Shown here: one piece after another, positions 26,811-35,973 of the stretch
Layout: each line of letters opens with the position of its first letter
Position numbering within the stretch: the first letter of the stretch is position 1
NCBI GenBank assembly: GCA_019751815.1
Contig: JAIEMW010000001.1
Coordinates: 752,197 to 816,196, forward strand
DNA: 64,000 nucleotides
From: Cyanobacteriota bacterium
GTDB lineage: Bacteria; Cyanobacteriota; Vampirovibrionia; Vampirovibrionales; Vampirovibrionaceae
Direction: 5' to 3'
Made by a program: the position numbers and the translations under genes
Notes under the pieces: generated by a model
Seen by the model: only the letters and a program-made list of their open reading frames with translations
Database searches by the model: none
Told to the model about the DNA's origin: nothing

Positions 26811-27659
26811 TTAACCGATAAGTTTGAGCGCAAGCTGTGAGGATTGGTTGGCTTGCGACAAAATAGAAGCAGATGCCTGCTGCAGAATCTGATTCCGTGT
26901 CAGGTTGGCACTTTCTGCCGCCACATCCACGTTTCTAATTCGTGATTCGGCTGCGCTTAAGTTCTCAATTTTGACTTCAGCGTTAGCAGAAGCACTCTGC
27001 AGACGGTTGGCCAAAGCACCCAACGTAGAACGTTTCACGTTCAAGGCACTCAGGGCTGCATCGACAGTACCTAAGTAGGTCTGAGCACTACCGTTGCTTT
27101 GCAGTTGACCAGAAGCGGCTGACAGGTTTAAACCTGCAGTGCCAGTACTGGCGTTACCCAAAGCACTCACCAAATCAATACGGTCCTTGAAGTTATCGTT
27201 GTTAGAACCGACTTGAATGAAGAGGTTGGCAGGGGTTGCAGAACCTAACAAAATGTTACCGTTAAATGTCGTAGCACTGGCAATTCGGTCAATATCCGAA
27301 CGCAGCTGATCAATTTCTCCTTCAATCGCGGTTCTCTGTGCTGTCGCGTTCGTATCGTTGGCCGCTTGCACTGTGAGTTCCCGAATACGCTGAAGGTTGT
27401 CTGAAATCGTCTGGTAACTTCCGTCAGCCAAGTTCAGCAAGTTGATACCGTCTTGGGTGTTATCAACCGCTTTCTGTTGACCACGGATTTGCGCTCTGAA
27501 TAATTCCGAAATTTGTAAGCCAGCCGCATCATCTCCTGCTCGGTTAATACGTAAACCTGAAGACAAACGTTCTAAGGATTTGTTCAGGTTGGCGCTGTTT
27601 ACACCTAAGTTACGTTGGGCATTAAGAGAAGAAACGTTTGTATTGATAATTAATGGCAT
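26811..27659 (-). CDS. Flagellin 2
   Basis: This 282-residue flagellin starts MPLIINTNVSSLNAQRNLG and ends NQSSQLALKLIG. It is nearly identical to flagellin 3, differing mainly in the central variable region (around residues 145-175, SNNDNFKDRIDLVSALGNAS). It has full conserved N- and C-terminal regions and no sign of decay. The ribosome site AAGGAG is well placed. Together with flagellin 3 it represents a recent duplication that includes the downstream terminator. Confidence 0.95.
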   Translation of the reverse strand: MPLIINTNVSSLNAQRNLGVNSANLNKSLERLSSGLRINRAGDDAAGLQISELFRAQIRGQQKAVDNTQDGINLLNLADGSYQTISDNLQRIRELTVQAANDTNATAQRTAIEGEIDQLRSDIDRIASATTFNGNILLGSATPANLFIQVGSNNDNFKDRIDLVSALGNASTGTAGLNLSAASGQLQSNGSAQTYLGTVDAALSALNVKRSTLGALANRLQSASANAEVKIENLSAAESRIRNVDVAAESANLTRNQILQQASASILSQANQSSQLALKLIG

Positions 27660-28432
27660 TGTGTGTATCTCCTTATACTTCTTTACGGTCTATCGCGCTT
27701 ACTTCACTGGTTATTTTTTTCGCTTACTTTTTTTGCAGCACGAGGACCCCTGATTCCATCTCGTCAGCGGCATACCACAAGCCGTGTCGCGTCCTTACAA
27801 CACAACATTGTGCACTGACAAAACTCCTCAGAGACGTACTACGGTCTTCAGCCTTTTACAGCCAAAGATCGGACGCGGTGTGTACCCTAGCCTTTCTTCA
27901 AAAGCCAGTTCCGGTTCGTTTCGTTTTATTTTTGAGGACTATTTTTTCAACAACCAAATCGCAATTACACCACTTATCGCCACAGAATGACGCAGAGCGA
28001 TGCCTAGCTGTTCAGCGAAACATTGCGTGCGTATTCTTAAAATACAATCGCTTTAGCGCAGGGTTTTTTGGATTTGAATGTATCTTCGTTCGTCTTCATA
28101 TAAATTATCGGAGTATATACTGGGGACTTCAAAAGAACGTATTTCCCTCCTCCATTTAATGTACAGGCATTTGTTGTATAGCTGGAAATAAGCTTAATAC
28201 CTAATTCAGCGTAAAAAAAGGGTTAGAAATTTAGTCAAGAGTCTCCATTTTTTGGAGGATAGATTAAATAAAAAGGCGTTGAATTAATTGAATTGTATTG
28301 AAGTAATTTCAGTGCGATCTTATCTTATGTTTAAAATCTCACTGACAATCCATAGATAAAATGGAGCCACACAGAAAAAGGGGGAGATTCCGATTGGAAC
28401 CACCCCCGAAGGTTGGAAAATGAGTGATTGAA
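27660..28432. other. 773-bp region upstream of flagellin 2
   Basis: A plus-strand frame of 168 codons exists (27653-28159) but it begins inside the flagellin start and has a poor protein-like composition; I regard it as chance. On the minus strand TGAA and TCCGATAA spaced 15 bases apart (28107-28133) resemble a sigma-28 promoter, about 450 bp before the gene. The right end holds the terminator of flagellin 3. Confidence 0.4.
28375..28407 (-). terminator. Terminator of flagellin gene 3
   Basis: The hairpin is identical to that of flagellin 2: GGGGG stem with CCCCC (28380-28384 and 28403-28407) and inner GGTTCC/GGAATC, then a T run on the minus strand. Confidence 0.85.
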
Positions 28433-29281
28433 TTAACCGATCAGTTTGAGCGCAAGCTGTGAGGATTGGTTGGCTTGCGACAAAATTGAAGCAGATGCCT
28501 GCTGCAGAATCTGATTCCGTGTCAGGTTGGCACTTTCTGCCGCCACATCCACGTTTCTGATTCGTGATTCGGCTGCGCTTAAGTTCTCAATTTTGACTGA
28601 GGCGTTAGCAGAAGCACTCTGCAGACGGTTGGCCAAAGCACCCAACGTAGAACGTTTTGCGTTCAAGGCACTCAGGGCTGCATCTACGGTACCTAGATAG
28701 GTCTGGGCACTACCGTTGCTTTGGAGCTGACCAGAAGCGGCAGACAGGTTTAAACCTGATGTACCGGTACTGGTATTACCAAGGCCACTGGCCAAATCAA
28801 TCCGGTCCTGGAAACTGTTGTTGTTGGAACCGACTTGAATATACAGGTTGGCAGGTGTCGCAGAACCTAACAAAATATTGCCGTTAAATGTGGTGGCACT
28901 GGCAATTCGGTCAATATCAGAACGCAGCTGATCGACTTCACCTTCAATGGCAGTTCTTTGTGCAGTCGCGTTCGTATCGTTGGCCGCTTGCACAGTCAGT
29001 TCACGAATCCGTTGGAGGTTGTCTGAAATCGTCTGGTAACTCCCATCAGCCAAGTTCAACAAATTGAGACCATCTTGCGTGTTATCCACTGCTTTTTGTT
29101 GACCACGGATCTGAGCTCTGAATAATTCCGAAATTTGCAGACCGGCCGCATCATCTCCAGAACGATTAATTTTTAGACCAGAGGACAAGCGTTCGAGGGA
29201 TTTGTTCAGATTGGCACTGTTGGTGCCTAAGTTACGTTGAGCATTAAGTGAGGCAACGTTTGTATTGATAATTAATGGCAT
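28433..29281 (-). CDS. Flagellin 3
   Basis: This 282-residue close paralogue of flagellin 2 starts MPLIINTNVASLNAQRNLG and ends LALKLIG. Substitutions cluster in the middle (SNNNSFQDRIDLASGLGNTS). All conserved flagellin segments are intact. A strong ribosome site (AAAGGAG) precedes the ATG. The near identity with gene 2 could allow recombination between them. Confidence 0.95.
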   Translation of the reverse strand: MPLIINTNVASLNAQRNLGTNSANLNKSLERLSSGLKINRSGDDAAGLQISELFRAQIRGQQKAVDNTQDGLNLLNLADGSYQTISDNLQRIRELTVQAANDTNATAQRTAIEGEVDQLRSDIDRIASATTFNGNILLGSATPANLYIQVGSNNNSFQDRIDLASGLGNTSTGTSGLNLSAASGQLQSNGSAQTYLGTVDAALSALNAKRSTLGALANRLQSASANASVKIENLSAAESRIRNVDVAAESANLTRNQILQQASASILSQANQSSQLALKLIG

Positions 29282-29724
29282 AACGACAACTCCTTTGTCT
29301 CTTCTCTAACAAACGGCAAAAAACAACACGCCAAAGCCAACGCGAGTGCTATCAGCACAGTCGTATTTTGTTTTCCACCTCAGATGAATACTCCGCGAGC
29401 TCAAACCAACGCCAAGTCGAAACAACCCGTTGGCTCTATTGCGATGTTTATCTATCCACGTCCTAAAATATTTGGATTATTCACCTCTTACAACCTGCAT
29501 CGAACAACCGGAGAAAATATTAAATTATTTTCGGAAAAGATAGTACTTTTTTACTGAGCAAAAAAAAATACCCCATAGGGCGGGTAGACCCTCGGGGTAT
29601 AGAAATTGAATGAATGAACAGACAGAGAGAGAAAGAGATGGTTGGAGAAGAGACTTCGTTTGTTCAGGAAGACGAACGAATGAAGTGTTAAGTTAAATTT
29701 GTGTTACCAGGGAGGTCTGGGTTA
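29282..29724. other. 443-bp region upstream of flagellin 3
   Basis: No gene is seen. On the minus strand TAAA followed 14 bases later by TCCGAAAA (about 29526-29553) is a weak match to a sigma-28 promoter. The terminator of flagellin 4 lies at 29561-29600. Confidence 0.4.
29561..29600 (-). terminator. Terminator of flagellin gene 4
   Basis: On the minus strand ATACCCC pairs with GGGGTAT, with inner AGGG/CCCT, followed by eight or more T residues (29561-29568). Confidence 0.85.
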
Positions 29725-30585
29725 TTATCTACCGAGACCTTGCAGCAAGGACAGTGCTAACTGCGGGACCTGGTTGGCTTGAGCCAGAATCGATGCAGAA
29801 CTTTGTTGGAGAATTTGATTTCGTGTAAGTTCTGCACTTTCTGCCGCCACATCCACGTTACGGATTCGAGATTCTGTAATCGAGGTATTCTCTACCGCAG
29901 CGTTGATGTTATTAAAAGTTCCTTCAAATCGGTTCAGGAATGCGCCCAGCACAGAGCGTTTGCTACCCAGTGCAGTAATAGCTGCATCAACCTTTGTTAA
30001 ATAAGCTTGAACCGCAGAGTTATCCGTAAATTGTGCAGCCGCTGCAGAGAGGTTGATACCAGTTGTCGAGGTACTGACGTTCCCTAAAGCAGAAGCAACA
30101 TCAATTCGGTCTACCACGGTGCTGGAGCCAGCCCCTACTTGAATAAAATAATTAGCGGGGGTGGCAGAACCTAGCAAACTAATACTGTTAAAATTTGTAC
30201 CACTGGCGATTCGGTCAATATCAGCGCGCAGCTGATCAATCTCGTTCTCGATAATGGTTCTTTGGGTTGTGCCGTAGGTATCGTTGGCAGCTTGAACTGT
30301 TAGCTCACGAACCCGTTGTAAGTTATCTTGAATGGTTTGAAAAGAGCCATCCGCAATATTAAGAACGTTGATCCCGTCCTGTGTATTATCGCCTGCTTTT
30401 TTCAGACCACGAATCTGTCCTCGAAGGAGTTCAGAAATTTGTAGTCCAGCGGCGTCATCCCCGGCCCGGTTAATCCGGTACCCAGAGGATAATCTCTCTA
30501 AGGATTTTGAGTAATTTTTCGAGTTAACTGATAAATAACGCTGTGCGTTCAAAGACGACGCGTTTGTATTGATGATAATTGGCAT
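29725..30585 (-). CDS. Flagellin 4 (divergent copy)
   Basis: The protein has 286 residues from the ATG at 30585, matching the paralogue N-termini (a GTG two codons earlier is the alternative). It starts MPIIINTNASSLNAQRYLS and ends VPQLALSLLQGLGR, a few residues longer than the others. It is the most divergent of the four (STVVDRIDVASALGNVSTST in the middle). Ribosome site AGGAG lies 9 bases before the ATG. Divergence suggests a specialised position in the filament. Confidence 0.95.
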   Translation of the reverse strand: MPIIINTNASSLNAQRYLSVNSKNYSKSLERLSSGYRINRAGDDAAGLQISELLRGQIRGLKKAGDNTQDGINVLNIADGSFQTIQDNLQRVRELTVQAANDTYGTTQRTIIENEIDQLRADIDRIASGTNFNSISLLGSATPANYFIQVGAGSSTVVDRIDVASALGNVSTSTTGINLSAAAAQFTDNSAVQAYLTKVDAAITALGSKRSVLGAFLNRFEGTFNNINAAVENTSITESRIRNVDVAAESAELTRNQILQQSSASILAQANQVPQLALSLLQGLGR

Positions 30586-30591
30586 TATCAC

Positions 30592-31257
30592 TTTCTCCTA
30601 GTCTGTTATTTTCATTCAATCAATCAGTCGCCAAATCCACGTCATTGCAGCGCACCATTCACTCATCGCGACAAGCACCGGGCTGATGCCCAATAATGGC
30701 CGCAAGAAGTTTACAGGTTCGGTTACTGTTGATAAGCGGAATCGCAAGATGGTATTTATATACCTTGCTGTTCGCTTAATTCGAGTAACCGTCTACAATT
30801 CAGGAAGACTTGGTTTATTATGTTTGGTTATTTTTATTTTCCAAAAATAATCACAATCCGTTGTTTTTATTTTTGGGGTTTTGATTGTGTTTCCTACGAC
30901 ATTTCAGATGACACTTCTGTATTAAGCCTCTAGGAATCAGCTACCCACTGGTTCCTAAATATCACTCATTACTTCCGTTAATCTGGTTTTTGTAAGCAGT
31001 CCGTTGCTCACATAATGGGTATCGTGAAGGCGATGGTTTTCTGAAGTCATTTTCGGGCTTTTTCCTCCGTTCAAGGGAGCCAGAAAAATCAGAGAATATG
31101 GCTAAAGCTTACTAACAGCCTAAATTGTAGCGATTTTTAAAAACCTTTAAGCAAAGCACCGCTCCTCCTCCAGATATAGGAGAAAACCCTGCTTTTCACC
31201 TTATAATGAGAGGGTGACACTCTCAAAATTGCGGGTTAAACAGGGTCAATTCCCCTT
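30592..31257. other. 666-bp gap between flagellin 4 and the phosphohexomutase gene
   Basis: No gene is seen. The left part is the leader of flagellin 4 (minus) and is AT-rich around 30815-30880. The right part carries the promoter of the phosphohexomutase gene (TATAAT at 31202-31207) and a GAG-GTGACAC-CTC hairpin near 31210-31224. Confidence 0.5.
31202..31207 (+). promoter_or_regulatory. -10 box of the phosphohexomutase promoter
   Basis: TATAAT is a perfect -10, about 50 bp before the ATG at 31258. The -35 position is poor (GAGAAA at 17 bases). Confidence 0.4.
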
Positions 31258-32823
31258 ATGGGACACAACATTCAATTTGGAACCGATGGCTGGAGAGCAG
31301 TGATTGCCGATGGCTTCACTGTGGAAGCCTTAGTCCATGCGGTAACAGCGATCGCGACCTATATTAACCAAACCTCTCTGGCTAAAACCCTGTGCCCTAC
31401 CACTATGGTTATTGGTTACGACACCCGTTTTCTCTCAGAATATTTTGCCCAAGTGGCTGCAGACACCCTCAATGCTTACGGGATCGATGTCTTACTCAGT
31501 GAAGCTTTTGCCCCCACTCCGTTGATTGCTTATGCGGTGAAAGCCCACAAAGCAGCGGGAGCGCTGATGATCACCGCCAGCCATAACCCTCCAGAATATA
31601 CAGGGGTAAAATTTATCCCTGCGTATGCAGGGCCTGCTTCTACCAGCATTACTGAAGCCGTGATGCGTTATGTAGAGGAAGGTCACTTCCCTGCACCAAG
31701 AGTCCGGGGGGGAATGGGGAAAACAACCTTGTTCTCTGCCTATCCTGAATACCTGGCCCATCTGGATACGGTGATCCATTGGGACGTTTTTCGTGATGCC
31801 TTAAAACTCCAGAAGCCTCCCCGTATTTTATACGATCCGATGTACGGAGCTGGGCAATTAGTGCTGCCCCGGATTTTAGCGGATAAAGCGGGCTGGAAAG
31901 ATGCTAATGCACTGCAATGCCAGCACAACCACCGCGACCCTTTGTTTGGGGGGCATCTGCCAGAACCCACGGCGGAAAACCTGGGAGAGCTTATTCATAA
32001 ACTGACGCAAAAACCCACTGAAGAACCTGGCTGGGATCTGGGCATTGCCACTGACGGTGATGCGGACCGCTTTGGTGTGGTCAGCGCAGAAAGCGGTCGA
32101 TGCTTTAGCAGTAACGAGTTAATGCCGCTATTGTTTGAATATCTTTCAGAACGCGATCAGTGGCAAGCCCGTTTTCCCGGGGCCCCGGTGGCAAGGACCA
32201 TTGCGACTTCACACCGAATCGATAGACTGGCCAGTGCTTTGGGGCATCGCGTAATTGAGACACCTGTTGGGTTTAAGTACCTTGCCGAAGAAATGCTGTC
32301 CGCACCGACAGAGGCTCCCGTCCTGATGGCTGCTGAGCAATCTGGCGGAATGAGTATTCTCGGTCATATTCCGGAAAAAGACGGCATTTTGACCAACTTA
32401 CTCGTATTGGAAATGCTGCTTGCCTCTCAAAAAGCCCAGCATTTGGCGGATCTACCTTCTATTGACTCTCTTTTAGCCGCGCAAGATAAAAAATGGGGAG
32501 GCCCACTCTTCGGGGTCGCGCGTAATTGGTCTTTCCCGGTCAAGCAACGACAGAGGGTGATGGACGCTCTTGCTGGCTACACTGTTGGTTCACCAATTGC
32601 GGACGGGTTAACCATTGAATCGATTAGGGTAACCGATGGGATTCAGTGGATCTTTCAAAAGACTACTGTCAATGACACATTCAATGACATGTCATGGATT
32701 TTATTTCGCCCCAGCGGGACGGAACCGCTGATTCGGATTTACGCAGAATCCCCAGAGAAGTATATTTGTCAGCAACTCGAGCGTTTTGTCGACCAGTTAC
32801 AAGCAAGTCAGGTAATGGCCTAA
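31258..32823 (+). CDS. Alpha-D-phosphohexomutase (phosphoglucomutase/phosphomannomutase)
   Basis: This 521-residue protein shows all four family motifs: catalytic serine in ITASHNPPEY (Ser108), metal-binding ATDGDADRFG, sugar-binding EQSGGMS and the phosphate-binding RPSGTEPLIR near the C-terminus. It starts MGHNIQFGTDGWRAV, as family members do. It interconverts hexose 1- and 6-phosphates, supplying nucleotide sugars for glycan synthesis. Glucose or mannose preference is not clear. The next gene starts 3 bp after its stop, forming a two-gene operon. Confidence 0.92.
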   Translation: MGHNIQFGTDGWRAVIADGFTVEALVHAVTAIATYINQTSLAKTLCPTTMVIGYDTRFLSEYFAQVAADTLNAYGIDVLLSEAFAPTPLIAYAVKAHKAAGALMITASHNPPEYTGVKFIPAYAGPASTSITEAVMRYVEEGHFPAPRVRGGMGKTTLFSAYPEYLAHLDTVIHWDVFRDALKLQKPPRILYDPMYGAGQLVLPRILADKAGWKDANALQCQHNHRDPLFGGHLPEPTAENLGELIHKLTQKPTEEPGWDLGIATDGDADRFGVVSAESGRCFSSNELMPLLFEYLSERDQWQARFPGAPVARTIATSHRIDRLASALGHRVIETPVGFKYLAEEMLSAPTEAPVLMAAEQSGGMSILGHIPEKDGILTNLLVLEMLLASQKAQHLADLPSIDSLLAAQDKKWGGPLFGVARNWSFPVKQRQRVMDALAGYTVGSPIADGLTIESIRVTDGIQWIFQKTTVNDTFNDMSWILFRPSGTEPLIRIYAESPEKYICQQLERFVDQLQASQVMA

Positions 32824-32826
32824 AAT

Positions 32827-33987
32827 ATGACAGAAACAGAAAAACGAAAACCAAAAGACAGTATCAATCCAGACATGCCCCCAACAGACATAACCCCAAT
32901 AGACACTGTCTTAGCTCAAGTTATCAAGCGGCGTTCTCTGCTCCAGATTATTAAAGATGCCTTTCGGATTTACAGGGCTCATCGGCCTGAAGGGGTCAAG
33001 CCGCTGCTCCTTCCTGTTTTTGCCCAAATCGCAGGCGTGGTGATTGGCATTCTACTCCCCTACAAGGCAATGGATTGGATGATCGACTCTTTTGCCGCCA
33101 ATGGGATGCCCTCTCAAACACTGATGCTCTGGATTATATTTGCGATGTTTACGCTGATGATACCGGGCGTTTGCTTTTTGACCTGGGGCTTTTGGCGCTT
33201 TCTGGTATTGATGGCCTCTATGAATGCCAGTTGCCTTCGATGGCTGGCAGGAGAGACTTATCCTGGAGTTAATGCGGTCGAGTATGATTATCAACAAATC
33301 CCCTCCGCCAGTTATTCTCGACTTCTGGCCATTTTTATGGGCCTCTGGTTGCTCCCCCCCGGTGTGCTCTGGGTAAGTGTTCTACTGGTGAATCTCTTGG
33401 CGGCTTTTGCTTTTTCTGGACAAGAGAGTCCTTTGGCGACCCTCATGCCAATTTTAAGTGTGCTTCTCCTCCTCGGTGGTGGCAGCATCATCCTGATCAT
33501 TCTTAGTATTATTTCTATTTACTGCAGTCTATCCTTCCAAATTATCTCGCTAGAGCCTGCTCTCAGCCACTCGGCTGTGGCTGTCATTCGACAAAGTATT
33601 GCTAGAATGAAGGGGCAATTCTGGCGGGGGCTGGCTGTGATGTTATTTGTCTCTCTGCTTACCTCAACCCTGATTCCCATGCTGGTCGGCCTGGTATTTG
33701 ATCTCACCCAGCTCACCGCCCTATTAAAAATACCCGTGGGTTTTTTGACCGATGAGATACTCCATAAAATACAACCTCAACCTGGGGCAGCCCTGCCGCC
33801 TTACTATGACGCATTGGTACAGACTTTGTTGAAACAGCATGCTCAAGTGGCCTTAGAAACAACCCACTATGTTATCTTTTTGGTCGTCAGCCTGTTGCTA
33901 CTCCCTCTCAGCAGTTTGATTTACACCCTTTTCTATCTGGATATCCGGGGGACCCAGACACAAGCGCAGGACAAGAGCGGGATATGA
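32827..33987 (+). CDS. Polytopic membrane protein, unknown
   Basis: This 386-residue protein has a polar N-terminal 50 residues and about six membrane segments. The pattern (helical cytosolic start, LAQVIKRRSLLQIIKDAFRIY, then hydrophobic pairs) resembles that of the membrane protein at 60360-61481, which suggests the same broad fold, though the two are not close in sequence. It follows the phosphohexomutase gene by 3 bp. Confidence 0.7.
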   Translation: MTETEKRKPKDSINPDMPPTDITPIDTVLAQVIKRRSLLQIIKDAFRIYRAHRPEGVKPLLLPVFAQIAGVVIGILLPYKAMDWMIDSFAANGMPSQTLMLWIIFAMFTLMIPGVCFLTWGFWRFLVLMASMNASCLRWLAGETYPGVNAVEYDYQQIPSASYSRLLAIFMGLWLLPPGVLWVSVLLVNLLAAFAFSGQESPLATLMPILSVLLLLGGGSIILIILSIISIYCSLSFQIISLEPALSHSAVAVIRQSIARMKGQFWRGLAVMLFVSLLTSTLIPMLVGLVFDLTQLTALLKIPVGFLTDEILHKIQPQPGAALPPYYDALVQTLLKQHAQVALETTHYVIFLVVSLLLLPLSSLIYTLFYLDIRGTQTQAQDKSGI

Positions 33988-34000
33988 AGAACACCCCCAC

Positions 34001-34022
34001 CATGTGACGATCATGTGACGAT
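34001..34022. repeat. 11-bp tandem repeat, two copies
   Basis: CATGTGACGAT occurs twice in direct succession in the gap after the membrane protein gene. Confidence 0.8.
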
Positions 34023-34138
34023 CCCATCATGTAAAGAAATCTTTCGTTTTTGGGAGAGATTCTACAGTTTGTATATATCAAAACGATATACGAAGTGTGT
34101 ACCCTATATCTCCTCTCCTCAAACTTAAATTCCTTGAC

Positions 34139-34169
34139 GTGCCGGTGATTCAGTTCATTGGCACTTTTT
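34139..34169 (+). terminator. Rho-independent terminator
   Basis: Stem GTGCCGGTGA (34139-34148) pairs with TTCATTGGCAC (34154-34164) with two G-T pairs and is followed by TTTTTATTT. It lies about 150 bp after the membrane-protein stop. The rest of the 33988-34305 gap has an inverted GTATAT/ATATAC pair near 34073-34093 and no gene. Confidence 0.7.
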
Positions 34170-34305
34170 ATTTGGGGCACTATTGATTGGGGACCAGTCC
34201 ATTGATTTAAACTTTTCCGGCATTGGGTCGTCATATAATCATCTATAACTTGTACTCATTTATTCTGATCATCTATGTCTACTCATCTTTGGCTTGGAGA
34301 GTTTA

Positions 34306-35973
34306 TTGAAGCGCACAATCTCTAAAAACATGTTTCGCCTCTGTGCTGTCTTTTTACTGACCAGTGTTGTTGCGATGCCGCCCGTCCATTTTTCTGCCCT
34401 TGCAGAAGAATTACCGCCCTTGGTTCCCAATCCGCAAGTCAATCAATCTCCAGCAAACCAACCTGACGCCCTGTCTGGGGCCGAAATGCAATTGCTGAAC
34501 CAAACTTTCATAGACTCGCCTCTAGAAGAGCGCTTAAGCCGGCTCGAAACCCTCATTTATGGCAGTACACAAAGCGGCACTCCTGCTCAACGACAAGAGC
34601 GGCTGCTCAAAATTTTGGCAAAAACAGAACAAAGCACCCCACAAAACTCAGCTCATAATGCTCAAAACACAGCCGTCCCCTCCAAAACAGCAGGCAATCA
34701 TTCAGGGAGTAGGGCGACGGCACTCGTCGAAGACTATCCTGCACTCACACTTATTGAGCGCCGGGTGTTTGCTCGAGACTTTGTGGGTCTCGACATAAAT
34801 AACCGTCTGGACCGAGTGGAACGAAAAGTCTTCAATCAAAATTTCCCGCAACTCTCTCTGGCAGACAGAATGGACCGGCTCCAGAAGGAAGTTCCCGTTT
34901 TTGGACAGGCGCCCGCCAGCAATAATCCCATTCTGAGACAGCTTCCCGATAATCCCGATGAATTTGTGAGCAGCTCTCACGATGCTTACGGACAAATCTC
35001 TGAGCTGGAGCAAGATATTTTTCGCGGCAAAACCTTTCCCGATAAATTGATCACCCAACGCCTCGATGCGCTGGAAGCCAAATTATACGGCAGGCCTTTT
35101 TCTGGAGAATCGGTGGATCACCGTATCAGCCGCCTATTGATCGATTGGCAACGGCGTCAAAATCCAAATTACCAGCAGCCAGTTCCGGCCAATCAATATT
35201 TTAATCCCGTCATTCCTCAAAACCGCCCTCTTCCACCAGGCCGGTATTCCGCCTATGGCTTCACACAAACACCCTCAACCGTAACCCCAGAATCCAATTT
35301 TCAGTATTTTGGACCTGCCAAACCCACCCGATCACTGAGCCCAGAGATTCTCAATATGCTGCCCAATGATGTTCGTCAAAACTTAGCCCAACAAGGGATT
35401 AGCAGCGGGAACGGGGTCACCACACAGCAATACACCAACCAGATACTGACCAGCCCAGGGCAAGTCATCACCCAAAACCAGAGCCAAACACAATATTTGC
35501 CATACGGCGGCACAATGATAACGACAACAGAATCCTACGGGGGACAGCAGACAACTATATTGCCCAACACAGTCTATACAGGGACACTGTCCCCCACCGA
35601 CCCTGAGGTGATTAGCACACTGAACAACCTAGAAATACAATTATTTGGTACCGCTTCTCCACCAACCACCAGTATTTCAACGCGTCTGAGCCTACTTGAG
35701 ACCAAGCTCACCGGGCAATCACTATCAGGCTTGGGCTATACAGAGCAAGACCGACTGAGCCAACTTATTCGCACCGCCCAAGCACAGCAATTGGGTCGCT
35801 CATTGGGCAACGGCAAACTCGGAAAAATCGGCCGATCATTGGGTTCAGTCCTGATGGGAGTACCTTTAAACCCGCCCCAAAACGGGATTAACACGCAAAG
35901 CAACTCGGGCGCCTTGGGTATTCTCAATAACTTACGCCAAATCCAGACACAGAACGGTGTGTCAGCCCCTTAG
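34306..35973 (+). CDS. Secreted protein with four LE-x(3)-[FYL]G helical repeats
   Basis: The protein has 555 residues from TTG 34306, which has the best ribosome site (GGAG, 6 bases earlier) and gives MKRTISKNMFRLCAVFLL, a good signal peptide cut after SALA; ATG 34330 is the alternative. The mature protein contains repeats of pattern RL-x2-LE-x3-[FY]G, for example RLSRLETLIYG, RLDRVERKVFN, RLDALEAKLYG and RLSLLETKLTG. Each is paired with an upstream helix. They flank a long Gln/Pro/Asn-rich linker (residues 290-440). This repeat is seen, from memory, in cyanobacteria and their relatives. The protein is probably periplasmic or surface. Function is unknown. Confidence 0.75.
   Translation: MKRTISKNMFRLCAVFLLTSVVAMPPVHFSALAEELPPLVPNPQVNQSPANQPDALSGAEMQLLNQTFIDSPLEERLSRLETLIYGSTQSGTPAQRQERLLKILAKTEQSTPQNSAHNAQNTAVPSKTAGNHSGSRATALVEDYPALTLIERRVFARDFVGLDINNRLDRVERKVFNQNFPQLSLADRMDRLQKEVPVFGQAPASNNPILRQLPDNPDEFVSSSHDAYGQISELEQDIFRGKTFPDKLITQRLDALEAKLYGRPFSGESVDHRISRLLIDWQRRQNPNYQQPVPANQYFNPVIPQNRPLPPGRYSAYGFTQTPSTVTPESNFQYFGPAKPTRSLSPEILNMLPNDVRQNLAQQGISSGNGVTTQQYTNQILTSPGQVITQNQSQTQYLPYGGTMITTTESYGGQQTTILPNTVYTGTLSPTDPEVISTLNNLEIQLFGTASPPTTSISTRLSLLETKLTGQSLSGLGYTEQDRLSQLIRTAQAQQLGRSLGNGKLGKIGRSLGSVLMGVPLNPPQNGINTQSNSGALGILNNLRQIQTQNGVSAP

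Noticed and set aside
27653..28159. 168-codon plus-strand frame in the flagellin 2 upstream region
   Set aside because: It begins inside the flagellin start, has no ribosome site, is rich in Ser/Phe/Cys without domain character, and lies in what should be the flagellin leader.
31258..31290. IQFGTDGW at the start of the phosphohexomutase as a further FG-motif case
   Set aside because: This is the normal, conserved N-terminus of the enzyme family.
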